The notes under the pieces: generated by a model
Seen by the model: only the letters and a program-made list of their open reading frames with translations
Told to the model about the DNA's origin: nothing
The model's database searches: none
Made by a program: the position numbers and the translations under genes
From: Eubacteriales Family XIII. Incertae Sedis bacterium
Lineage (GTDB): Bacteria > Bacillota > Clostridia > Peptostreptococcales > Anaerovoracaceae
Direction: 5' to 3'
NCBI GenBank assembly: GCA_031278255.1
Contig: JAITKU010000117.1
Location: 1-37,458 of the forward strand
Length of the DNA: 37,458 bases
Part shown: positions 1-7,665 of the stretch, piece after piece
How positions within the stretch are numbered: the first letter of the stretch is position 1
How the letters are laid out: every line of letters starts with the position of its first letter

Positions 1-122
1 TGCCTTTTGGGGTGCCGCCAAAAACAAAGACGATTTCTTATACGCCTTTATATGCCCGCATGGAATTTTGGCACCATTTTTGCGCCATTTCAGAAAAAAG
101 CGCCGCAAATTAAGGGCATAGA

Positions 123-176
123 AAAAACGCCGATACCTTATGAAGCATAATGTTTTCAAGGGTTTTCGGCGTTTTT
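123..176. terminator. Terminator-like hairpin upstream of murC
   Basis: Perfect 11-nt inverted repeat, AAAAACGCCGA at 123-133 and TCGGCGTTTTT at 166-176. The 32-nt loop contains a smaller TTATG-AAG-CATAA stem. The right arm ends in a T run and the left arm starts with an A run, so it could stop transcription in either direction. It probably closes a gene lying left of the window. The rest of 1-243 holds no convincing gene; a GGTGCC/GGCACC pair (near 12 and 70) and an A-rich stretch are all I see. Confidence 0.5.
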
Positions 177-243
177 CCATCCCTCGACCGCCCTGAAATC
201 ATCTTGTGCGAGTGAGAAAATTCTACTATTTTTTATCAAATCC

Positions 244-272
244 GTGCCACAACGCGCGTTTTATGGTATGAT
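244..272 (+). promoter_or_regulatory. Sigma-A-type promoter for murC
   Basis: Candidate -35 GTGCCA (244-249), 17-nt spacer, and an extended -10 TGG-TATGAT (TATGAT at 267-272). It sits 32 nt before the murC start, and a GGGAGGA ribosome binding site follows at 294-300. The -35 is a weak match, but the extended -10 would compensate. Inferred from consensus only. Confidence 0.5.
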
Positions 273-304
273 AAACAGGCGGGAAATTCGCGTGGGAGGA
301 ACGA

Positions 305-1738
305 ATGTCTGTTTTGTCTGGGAAGAAGCATATACATTGCGTGGGCATAGGCGGGATCGGTCTTTCCGCGATTGCGGAGATATTGCTGGCAAGGGGCTGT
401 CGGGTGTCCGGTTCGGATATGAAAGAGAGCGAGATCACGGACAGGCTGATCGCGCGCGGCGCGACGATCTATCTGGGGCACAGGGCCAAGAACATAAGCG
501 GGGCCGATCTGCTCGTGTATTCGGCGGCGGTTTCGCCCGAGAATCCGGAACTCGCCTTGGCGGGCAAACTGGGCGTGGAGACCGTGACGCGCGCGGAAGC
601 GCTCGGGGCGCTGATGGCCGATCATGAAAACAGCGTCGCGATCGCCGGCACGCACGGCAAGACCACGACCACCTCCATGATCTCGCTCATTCTGAAAAAC
701 AGCGGCAAGGCGCCCACGATACTCGTGGGGGGCAATCTGTCCGAGATCGGCGGCAACGTGGAGGTGGGCGGCGGCGCGTACTTCGTGACGGAGGCCTGCG
801 AGTACATGGACAGCTTCCTGAACCTGTCGCCGAAATACGCCGTCATTCTCAACATCGATTCCGATCATCTCGATTACTTTGCGGATATAGAGCATATCGT
901 GCGTTCTTTCGACAGCTTTGCCAAGCTGACGCCGCCCTGCGGCGCGGTCGTTGCCTACGACGCCAATCCTTTCGTGAACAGCATCCTGAAAAATCTGGAC
1001 AGGCGGGTGGTCACGTTCGGCTTTCACGATCGCTGTGCCTATATCGCCGCAGACATCGCGTTCAACCAAGCGGGTATGCCGGGCTTCTCCGTCCTGCACG
1101 GGGGCCGGACGCTCTGCGATATGCAGCTTGCCATACCGGGTGAACACAACATCGCGAACGCTCTGGCCGCTTTCGCCTGCTGCCACGATATGGGCGTGGA
1201 CGCGGAGGAGATCAAACACACCGTCGAAGGCTTCGAGGGTACGCAGCGGCGTTTCGATCCGCTCGGCGAAACGGAGAACGGCGTGCGGGTCGTGGACGAT
1301 TACGCGCACCACCCGGCGGAGATCACGGCAACGCTCAAGGCGGCGAAAAACATACCGCACAGGGAACTTTGGTGCCTGTTCCAGCCGCATACTTACACGC
1401 GCACGATCGCGCTGTTCAATGAGTTTGTCGAGGCTTTCGGCTCGGCTGACAGATTGGTGATGGCGGAGATTTACGCCGCGCGGGAAAAGAATATCCACAG
1501 GATCAGCGCGCGTTCCGTCGTCGATGCGATCAAGGCTCGGTATCCGCAGAAAGACGCGCATTATTTCGCGGATTTCGGGGAGATAGCCGCTTTCGTGCGG
1601 GAGACCGCCCGTCCCGGGGACCTCGTGATCACGATGGGGGCCGGGGATATCTATAAAGTAGGGGAGATGATCCTCGATATGGATCATTTGGATGCGGAGG
1701 CGGCGCGGCAGGTTACGCGCGGCGTTCCGATACGCTGA
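305..1738 (+). CDS. murC: UDP-N-acetylmuramate--L-alanine ligase
   Basis: Cytoplasmic ATP-dependent ligase that adds L-alanine to UDP-N-acetylmuramate, the first amino acid of the peptidoglycan stem peptide. The 477-residue product has the complete Mur ligase layout. An N-terminal Rossmann domain carries GIGGIGLS (residues 14-21). The central ATPase domain has the P-loop GTHGKTTT (115-122), NIDSDHLDYF and EHNIANALAA. The C-terminal domain has the DDYAHHP motif. Length is normal for the family. The ATG is preceded by GGGAGGA at a good distance. A GlmU-type acetyltransferase gene starts 11 nt after the stop, so the two are probably co-transcribed; both serve UDP-amino-sugar and wall precursor supply. 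Nothing is missing. Identity is near certain from the motifs. Confidence 0.96.
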   Translation: MSVLSGKKHIHCVGIGGIGLSAIAEILLARGCRVSGSDMKESEITDRLIARGATIYLGHRAKNISGADLLVYSAAVSPENPELALAGKLGVETVTRAEALGALMADHENSVAIAGTHGKTTTTSMISLILKNSGKAPTILVGGNLSEIGGNVEVGGGAYFVTEACEYMDSFLNLSPKYAVILNIDSDHLDYFADIEHIVRSFDSFAKLTPPCGAVVAYDANPFVNSILKNLDRRVVTFGFHDRCAYIAADIAFNQAGMPGFSVLHGGRTLCDMQLAIPGEHNIANALAAFACCHDMGVDAEEIKHTVEGFEGTQRRFDPLGETENGVRVVDDYAHHPAEITATLKAAKNIPHRELWCLFQPHTYTRTIALFNEFVEAFGSADRLVMAEIYAAREKNIHRISARSVVDAIKARYPQKDAHYFADFGEIAAFVRETARPGDLVITMGAGDIYKVGEMILDMDHLDAEAARQVTRGVPIR

Positions 1739-1749
1739 GGGGTTTTTGC

Positions 1750-2451
1750 ATGGCTGATTTGTTAAAAGAATATCGGGAAAAGGCGGAGGAGCGGCTGCGC
1801 ATAAATCTGCGCCATGCCGAGAACGGCGTTTTGTTCGCCGACATCGACGCCGCCTATATCGACGCGCGCGCGCGCATAGGCAGGGGTTCTTTCATCGGGC
1901 CCTCTGCGGTGATCGAGGGCGAAACGCGGATCGGCGAGGATTGTCACATCGGCCAGAATACGCGCATAAGCGATTCCCGCCTTGGGAACGGCGTACGCGT
2001 CGAGCAATCCGTCGTCGTCGAGAGCGAGATAGACGACGGGGCGCGGATCGGGCCTTTCGCCTACCTGCGTCCTCACAGCCGCATCGGCGCCGGCGCCAAG
2101 GTCGGCGATTTTGTGGAGATCAAGAATTCCTCCCTCGGCGCCGGCGCCAAGGCTTCACATCTGACCTACGTGGGCGATTCCGATATCGGGGAGGATGTGA
2201 ATCTGGGCTGCGGCGTCGTGTTCGTGAACTTCGACGGCAGGGAAAAGCACCGCTCGGTCGTGGGGGACGGCGCGTTTATCGGTTGCAATGTCAACATCGT
2301 GTCGCCCGTCGTCGTGGGGGAGGGCGCCTACGTCGCGGCGGGAACGACGGTGACAAGGGATTTGCCCGCGGGGGCGCTCGCCGTGGGACGCGCGCGACAG
2401 CGGGTGCTGGAGGGCTGGGTGAAGCGGCGCGGCCCACGCAAGCACGAGTAA
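1750..2451 (+). CDS. Stand-alone GlmU-type glucosamine-1-phosphate N-acetyltransferase domain
   Basis: This 233-residue protein matches only the C-terminal half of GlmU, which acetylates glucosamine-1-phosphate with acetyl-CoA on the way to UDP-GlcNAc. Residues 1-30 resemble the helical linker that joins the two GlmU domains. Residues 35-215 are hexapeptide repeats forming a left-handed beta helix. Residues matching the E. coli acetyltransferase site are visible: Arg107, Lys125, His137 (catalytic, in SHLTYVGD), Tyr140, Asn160 and Lys166. The usual NYDG is NFDG here. The N-terminal uridylyltransferase domain, with its LAAGxGTRM loop, is absent: murC ends 11 nt upstream, so there is no room for it. 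The start ATG follows GAGGGG. Its place just before prs is the normal glmU position. It should act as a trimer and needs a separate pyrophosphorylase; another sugar substrate remains possible. Confidence 0.85.
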   Translation: MADLLKEYREKAEERLRINLRHAENGVLFADIDAAYIDARARIGRGSFIGPSAVIEGETRIGEDCHIGQNTRISDSRLGNGVRVEQSVVVESEIDDGARIGPFAYLRPHSRIGAGAKVGDFVEIKNSSLGAGAKASHLTYVGDSDIGEDVNLGCGVVFVNFDGREKHRSVVGDGAFIGCNVNIVSPVVVGEGAYVAAGTTVTRDLPAGALAVGRARQRVLEGWVKRRGPRKHE

Positions 2452-2501
2452 ACCGCCCGCGGCAAGGCTGCGGGATACGAAAGCAAAAGCGAGGTGAGTT
2501 T

Positions 2502-3452
2502 ATGAAAAACGGAGTGTTCTCGGATTTCAAGGTCTTTGCGGGCAACGCGCATATGGAGCTTGCGGAGGAGATTGCCTCCATCATGGGCAAGCCGCTCGGC
2601 AGGGCCACCGTGACCAAGTTCAGCGACGGGGAAATCTCCGTCAGCCTGTGGGAGACCGTCCGCGGCGTGGACGCCTACATCGTCCAGCCGACCTGCGGTC
2701 CGGTCAACGACAATCTGATGGAGCTTTTGATCATGATAGACGCGATGAAGCGGGCGTCGGCGGGCCGTATCAACGCGGTGATTCCCTATTACGGATACGC
2801 GCGGCAGGATCGAAAGGCCAAGGCCCGCGATCCGATTTCCGCGAGGCTCGTGGCGGATTTGCTTTCCGCGGCCGGCGCGGACCGCGTTGTCACGATGGAC
2901 CTCCACGCCTCGCAGATACAGGGATATTTCGATATTCCCGTCGATCATCTGCTGGGTATGCCGCTTCTCGTCAAGCATTTCCGTTCGCGGAATCTGAACG
3001 ATCTGGTCATCGTTTCGCCGGATCACGGCAGCGTCACGCGGGCCAGAAACATGGCGCATTTGCTGGACGCTCCGATCGCCATCGTTGACAAGAGGCGGCC
3101 GAAAGCCAATGTCAGCGAGGTCATGAACATCATCGGGGAGATACAGGACAAGAACGCCATTTTGGTGGATGATATGATCGACACGGCGGGTACGATCACG
3201 AACGCGGCGAACGCCCTGAAAGAGATGGGCGCGCGGGAGGTGTTCGCCTGCGCCACCCACGGCATTTTGTCGGGTCCCGCCATCAAGCGCATCGAAAATT
3301 CCGCGATTCGCGAGATGGCGCTGTTGAACACGGTTCCCATTCCAAAGGATAAGCTGATCGACAAGATATCTCTGATCTCGGTGGCGCCCCTGTTCGCGGA
3401 GGCGATGGCGCGGATCTTCACGAACGACTCCATCAGCCGTCTGTTCGACTGA
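2502..3452 (+). CDS. prs: Ribose-phosphate pyrophosphokinase (PRPP synthetase)
   Basis: Makes phosphoribosyl pyrophosphate from ribose-5-phosphate and ATP for nucleotide, histidine and NAD synthesis; cytoplasmic hexamer. The start is the ATG at 2502, preceded by GAGGTG; the reading frame stays open further upstream, but that part overlaps the acetyltransferase gene and does not resemble Prs. The 316-residue length is standard. Visible family motifs are FSDGEISV, YYGYARQDRK, the metal-binding DLHASQIQGYF, VSPDHGSVTRA, and the PRPP-binding loop VDDMIDTAGTI. Catalytic Lys/Arg residues in the flexible loop are present (IVDKRRPKA). It lies 50 nt after the acetyltransferase gene and 20 nt before pth, the conserved Firmicute order. 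No anomalies. Confidence 0.96.
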   Translation: MKNGVFSDFKVFAGNAHMELAEEIASIMGKPLGRATVTKFSDGEISVSLWETVRGVDAYIVQPTCGPVNDNLMELLIMIDAMKRASAGRINAVIPYYGYARQDRKAKARDPISARLVADLLSAAGADRVVTMDLHASQIQGYFDIPVDHLLGMPLLVKHFRSRNLNDLVIVSPDHGSVTRARNMAHLLDAPIAIVDKRRPKANVSEVMNIIGEIQDKNAILVDDMIDTAGTITNAANALKEMGAREVFACATHGILSGPAIKRIENSAIREMALLNTVPIPKDKLIDKISLISVAPLFAEAMARIFTNDSISRLFD

Positions 3453-3472
3453 GGGCGCGCCGCGAAACACGT

Positions 3473-4108
3473 ATGGATTACATTATAATCGGCCTCGGCA
3501 ATCCCGGCAGGCGGTACGAAAACACGAAACACAATATGGGCTTCCTCGCGCTGGATCTTCTGGCGGAGCGGAACGGGATCAAGATCAACAAACTCAAACA
3601 TCGGGCGCTGTGCGGGGAGGGCGCGATCGCGGGCCTTGGGGTCCTCCTCGTGAAGCCGCAGACCTATATGAACCTGAGCGGCGAGAGCGTGCGGGCCGTC
3701 ATGGACTACTACAGGGCGACGCGCGACAGACTGCTCGTGATCTACGACGATATAGACATCCCCATAGGCGACATCCGAATCCGAAAAAAGGGCAGCGCGG
3801 GGTCCCACAACGGTATGCGTTCCATCGTCCGCAATCTGGGCTATGAGGATTTTCCGCGCATACGGATCGGGATTCGCGACGGGCAAAGGGCGCAGGGCGA
3901 TTCTCTGATCGGTTATGTACTCGGCGGATTTCGCAAGCAGCGGATTGCCGCCGCAGAGGATGCGATCGGCCGGGCGGCCGAGGCTGCGGAATGCCTGTTG
4001 CGCGACGGCGCGGACGCGGCCATGAACCGCTACAATGCGCGTGTTTCGGAACGGGACGGCGGCGCGGGCGCGAATTGTGAAAAGGACGGTGCGGATGAAG
4101 AAAGATAG
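3473..4108 (+). CDS. pth: Peptidyl-tRNA hydrolase
   Basis: Cleaves peptidyl-tRNAs released from stalled ribosomes and recycles the tRNA. The 211-residue protein begins with the Pth signature IIIGLGNPGRRYENTKHNMGF. It holds the conserved Asn10 region, the catalytic His of TKHNMGF, KPQTYMNLSG, the Asp of YDDIDIP, and GSAGSHNGMRSI. The core is the usual 185-190 residues. The last 20 or so (SERDGGAGANCEKDGADEER) form a hydrophilic tail overlapping the start of mfd. The ATG lies 20 nt after prs. The final 14 nt overlap the mfd start, suggesting translational coupling. The stop is TAG. Confidence 0.95.
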   Translation: MDYIIIGLGNPGRRYENTKHNMGFLALDLLAERNGIKINKLKHRALCGEGAIAGLGVLLVKPQTYMNLSGESVRAVMDYYRATRDRLLVIYDDIDIPIGDIRIRKKGSAGSHNGMRSIVRNLGYEDFPRIRIGIRDGQRAQGDSLIGYVLGGFRKQRIAAAEDAIGRAAEAAECLLRDGADAAMNRYNARVSERDGGAGANCEKDGADEER

Positions 4109-7100
4109 GGAGGCGATACGCATTTCGGGTGCCGCGGAGACGCACATCGCGCCGGTGGCGGCGCGCATCCTGCTCGAAAGAAAGCGGCAATGCCTCATCG
4201 TCACGGCCTCCGTCGCAAAGGCCTCCGCGCTCGCGCAGGCGCTTTCTTTTTTTATTCCGTGGAAGATACACGTAATCCAAGAGGAGGAACCGTTCTTCGC
4301 GCAGTACGAGGCGAAGAGCCACGAGGGGATGGAGGACAGGTTGGCGGCTCTTTCCGATCTGCGAAAGGGCGCCCTCTGCGTCGTCGTGGCGCCCGTGTCG
4401 GGCGCGGTGAAGCGCCTGCCGCCGCCCGCGCTGTTTGACAGGCACAGGCTGCTGCTCAAGGCGGGGGATCGGGTCGAGCGGGACGCGCTCATGCGCGACC
4501 TCGGCGCGATGGGTTATGAACGCGTTCCTCTCGTCGAGGCGCGGGGGCAGTACAGTTTTCGCGGCGGCATATTGGACGTGTTTGCCGTGTCCGAAGCCGC
4601 GCCCTGCCGCGTGGATCTGTTCGACGATACGATCGATTCCGTTAAGCGCTTCGATCCGGAAACGCAGCGTTCCGCGGGTTTGCTCGACGCCGTCGCGATA
4701 TGCCCCGCCAAGCAGATGGTCGCGGACGAGGCGCTTTTTTCCGCCGCCGCGCGGCGGATAGAGGATGTTTACGACAGGTACATCCGGCGTTTCGGCGGCG
4801 AGCGCGCCGCCGCGCTGGCGGCCAAGCGGGACCGGCTGACGGACTGTATAGAATCGGCGGCGAATCCGCAGCTTCTGGAACACTACATCGGTTATTTTTA
4901 TGACAATATATCCTATATTTGGGATTATATGAATGACGGTCTCGTCATGCTCGATGATCCGAATCGGTTGCGGGAGACGCTTTCGCTGCGCGACAGGGAG
5001 GCGGAGGAGGATTTTCGGGTCATGCTTTCAAAGGGCCACGCCACGCCGGAGGATCATGACAACATCGAGGGGCTTGCGGTCTACGAAACCCTGCTTTCCC
5101 ATAACCCCGTCTGGTTTTTCACGCCCTTTTCGACGCGGATAGAGGGCGCGGACGAGCCGACGGCGGAATACAGCGTCGATGTGCGGCGTCCGTCGTCCGC
5201 GGGCGGACGCATGGATTTTCTCGAGGCCGAACTGCGACGCTATTGCAAGCAGGGTTACGCGGTCACGATCGTGTGCGCCTCGGAGGAACGGCTCGCGAGT
5301 CTGCGGGAGTTCCTCGACGCGGCCCGGCTGCCGCAGGTGGCCTTGCGGCAGGGCAATCCGGGCTGCGGCGTGGAGTTTCCCAAGGAGAAGATCGTCTACC
5401 TGTGGGAGGGGGATATCTTTTCGGCGGCCGGCGGCCGGCGGAGCGCGGGCAGGCGGACGGCCCGCAGTCAAAGTGAGAACGCCGCGCCCATACGCGCGTT
5501 CACCGATATCATCCAGGGGGACTTTGTCGTTCACGAGAACCACGGCATAGGCCGCTTTGTCGGCATAGAGCAATTGGAGATACAGGGTGTTCGGAAAGAT
5601 TATCTGAAGATCAAGTACGCGGGCGACGATATGCTTTATATCCCCGCGGAGCAGATGGCTCTGGTGCAAAAGTATATAGGCGGCGAGGAAGAGCCGAAGA
5701 TCAGCAGGCTTTCGAGCGGTGAATGGAAGAAAGCGAAAGCCAAGGCCAAAAAGGATATCGCGAGCATGGCGCAGGAACTGCTCGCGCTTTCCGCGAACCG
5801 CAAGTCCGTCACAGGCCACGCTTTTTCAAAGGATACGGTTTGGCAGCGGGAATTCGAGGACAGCTTCCCCTACGAGGAGACGCAGGACCAGTTGCGCAGC
5901 ACGGAATCCATCAAGCGGGATATGGAAAGGCCCGTCCCGATGGACCGGCTGCTGTGCGGCGATGTGGGTTACGGCAAGACCGAGGTCGCGGCGCGCGCCG
6001 TGTTCAAATGCGTCGCCGACGGCAAGCAGGCGGCCGTCCTCGTGCCGACCACCATACTCGCGAACCAGCATTACATGACCTTTAAGCAGCGCTTCGCGGA
6101 CTTTCCGTTCACGGTGGAGATGTTGTCGCGCTTCAGGAGCGAGGCCGAGCAGCGGGAGATTGCGGCGCGCGTGAAAACGGGCGCCGTCGATATCGTCATA
6201 GGCACGCACAGGTTGCTGTCGCAGGATATAGACTTTCACGCGCTCGGGCTGCTCGTCGTCGATGAGGAACAGCGCTTCGGCGTGCGCCACAAGGAACGCA
6301 TTAAGGCGCTGAAGCGGGAGGTGGATGTCTTGACGCTGTCGGCCACGCCCATCCCGCGCACGCTGCACATGTCGCTGATCGGCGTCAGGGATATGGACCT
6401 GATCGAGGAACCGCCGGAGGACAGGTACCCCGTGCAGACCTACGTTATGGAGCAGACGGATGAGGTTGTCCGGGAGACCGTCATGCGGGAACTGGACCGG
6501 GGCGGGCAGGTTTACGTCGTGTACAACAGGGTCAAGGGCATACAGCGCGTCGCGGCGGAAATCAAGGCGCTGGCGCCGGAAGCGGAGATTGCGGTCGGCC
6601 ACGGGCAGATGAACGAGCGGGAACTGGAGGACGTGATGTCGGATTTCATCGAGCGCCGATACAATGTGCTGGTTTCGACGGCCATCATCGAGTCCGGCAT
6701 CGATATCCCGAATGTGAATACCATATTGGTCATGGACGCGGATCGTTTCGGCCTGTCGCAGCTCTATCAGCTTCGCGGTCGCGTGGGCCGCTCGAATCGC
6801 ATGGCTTACGCCTATCTGCTGTACAAGCGCGACAAGGTCCTTTCCGAGGCGGCGGAGAAGCGCCTGCGCGCCATTCGGGAGTTTACGGAGTTCGGCGCGG
6901 GCTTTCGCATTGCGATGCGAGACCTCGAGATACGGGGCGCGGGCAATCTGCTCGGCGCGGAGCAGCACGGGCATATCGTGAGCGTGGGCTATGAGCTGTA
7001 CCGCAAACTCGTGGACGAAGCCGTAAGAGCCCTGTCCGGCGAGGTCGTGAATCCGGACGCGGAGGAGAGTTCTTTCGAGATCGGCGTCGCGGCCTACATC

Positions 7101-7565
7101 CCGTCGGAATACATCGAGGATGAGGCGCTGAAGCTGCAGATGTACAAGCGGATATCCTGCATAGAGAGCGAGGCGGACGAGCGCGATGTCCTCGACGAAA
7201 TGGCGGACCGCTTCGGCAATCCGCCGCGCGTGACGCTGAATCTGATCGCCGTCGCGCGGATACGCGCGTACGCAAAGCGCGCCGGCATCCTGCGCATACG
7301 CGAATCGCAGAAGCGTTGCGTGTTCGAGATGCGGGTGGGAGCGGACCTCGGGGAGGGCGGCGCGGAACGGTTGCTCGCGCGCTACGGCGGCAGGATTCTG
7401 TTTCACGGCGGCGCGCGGCCTTTCATCGCGCTGCGGACGAAAGAAGAAAGAAGCCGGCCTGGAGAAAAAAAGCGGGCGGAAAAACCGGCGGAGGAAAAAC
7501 TCAAAGAAATCCTGGCCTTTCTGCGCTGCCTTGCCGGGCAGCCCGCGGACACGGCGCGGATATAG
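4095..7565 (+). CDS. mfd: Transcription-repair coupling factor
   Basis: Large ATP-dependent translocase that pushes stalled RNA polymerase off DNA lesions and recruits UvrA. I place the start at 4095 (MKKDREAIRI), behind AAAGGACG and overlapping pth by 14 nt, giving 1156 residues, the usual size. Domains in order: UvrB-like N-terminal part (to about 300), a less conserved linker (about 370-470), the CarD-like RNA polymerase-interacting domain (about 476-535, starting DFVVHENHGIGRFVG), the superfamily 2 translocase with Walker A GDVGYGKTE (622-630) and DEEQ (723-726), motif VI LRGRVGRSNR (about 893-902), and the C-terminal TRCF domain. The tail is Lys/Glu/Arg-rich. No domain is lost. Confidence 0.96.
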   Translation: MKKDREAIRISGAAETHIAPVAARILLERKRQCLIVTASVAKASALAQALSFFIPWKIHVIQEEEPFFAQYEAKSHEGMEDRLAALSDLRKGALCVVVAPVSGAVKRLPPPALFDRHRLLLKAGDRVERDALMRDLGAMGYERVPLVEARGQYSFRGGILDVFAVSEAAPCRVDLFDDTIDSVKRFDPETQRSAGLLDAVAICPAKQMVADEALFSAAARRIEDVYDRYIRRFGGERAAALAAKRDRLTDCIESAANPQLLEHYIGYFYDNISYIWDYMNDGLVMLDDPNRLRETLSLRDREAEEDFRVMLSKGHATPEDHDNIEGLAVYETLLSHNPVWFFTPFSTRIEGADEPTAEYSVDVRRPSSAGGRMDFLEAELRRYCKQGYAVTIVCASEERLASLREFLDAARLPQVALRQGNPGCGVEFPKEKIVYLWEGDIFSAAGGRRSAGRRTARSQSENAAPIRAFTDIIQGDFVVHENHGIGRFVGIEQLEIQGVRKDYLKIKYAGDDMLYIPAEQMALVQKYIGGEEEPKISRLSSGEWKKAKAKAKKDIASMAQELLALSANRKSVTGHAFSKDTVWQREFEDSFPYEETQDQLRSTESIKRDMERPVPMDRLLCGDVGYGKTEVAARAVFKCVADGKQAAVLVPTTILANQHYMTFKQRFADFPFTVEMLSRFRSEAEQREIAARVKTGAVDIVIGTHRLLSQDIDFHALGLLVVDEEQRFGVRHKERIKALKREVDVLTLSATPIPRTLHMSLIGVRDMDLIEEPPEDRYPVQTYVMEQTDEVVRETVMRELDRGGQVYVVYNRVKGIQRVAAEIKALAPEAEIAVGHGQMNERELEDVMSDFIERRYNVLVSTAIIESGIDIPNVNTILVMDADRFGLSQLYQLRGRVGRSNRMAYAYLLYKRDKVLSEAAEKRLRAIREFTEFGAGFRIAMRDLEIRGAGNLLGAEQHGHIVSVGYELYRKLVDEAVRALSGEVVNPDAEESSFEIGVAAYIPSEYIEDEALKLQMYKRISCIESEADERDVLDEMADRFGNPPRVTLNLIAVARIRAYAKRAGILRIRESQKRCVFEMRVGADLGEGGAERLLARYGGRILFHGGARPFIALRTKEERSRPGEKKRAEKPAEEKLKEILAFLRCLAGQPADTARI

Positions 7566-7568
7566 TGA

Positions 7569-7597
7569 TTGATATTTTTACAGAAATCACATATAAT
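7569..7597 (+). promoter_or_regulatory. Strong sigma-A-type promoter after mfd
   Basis: TTGATA (7569-7574), an exact 17-nt spacer, and a perfect TATAAT (7592-7597). It begins 4 nt after the mfd stop and lies about 70 nt before the LysM-M28 peptidase start, which has an AAGGGAGG ribosome binding site. It should let the peptidase and the genes behind it be transcribed independently of the murC-mfd operon. Confidence 0.8.
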
Positions 7598-7665
7598 ACA
7601 GAAAGGTCCCGAAAATCGTATCGGGTGCTTCGCACAGTGTTTTTTTATGGAAAGGGAGGCGTCTT

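Noticed and set aside
1..243. A small gene or RNA gene in the left leader
   Set aside because: Only short unsupported frames and a terminator-like hairpin; no tRNA cloverleaf or riboswitch core was recognisable.
236..1687. 483-residue minus-strand open frame opposite murC
   Set aside because: No recognisable motif and no ribosome binding site; murC on the plus strand is complete.
5826..7406. 526-residue minus-strand open frame opposite mfd
   Set aside because: Translation rich in Arg, His and Gln with no domain; mfd motifs cover the same region.
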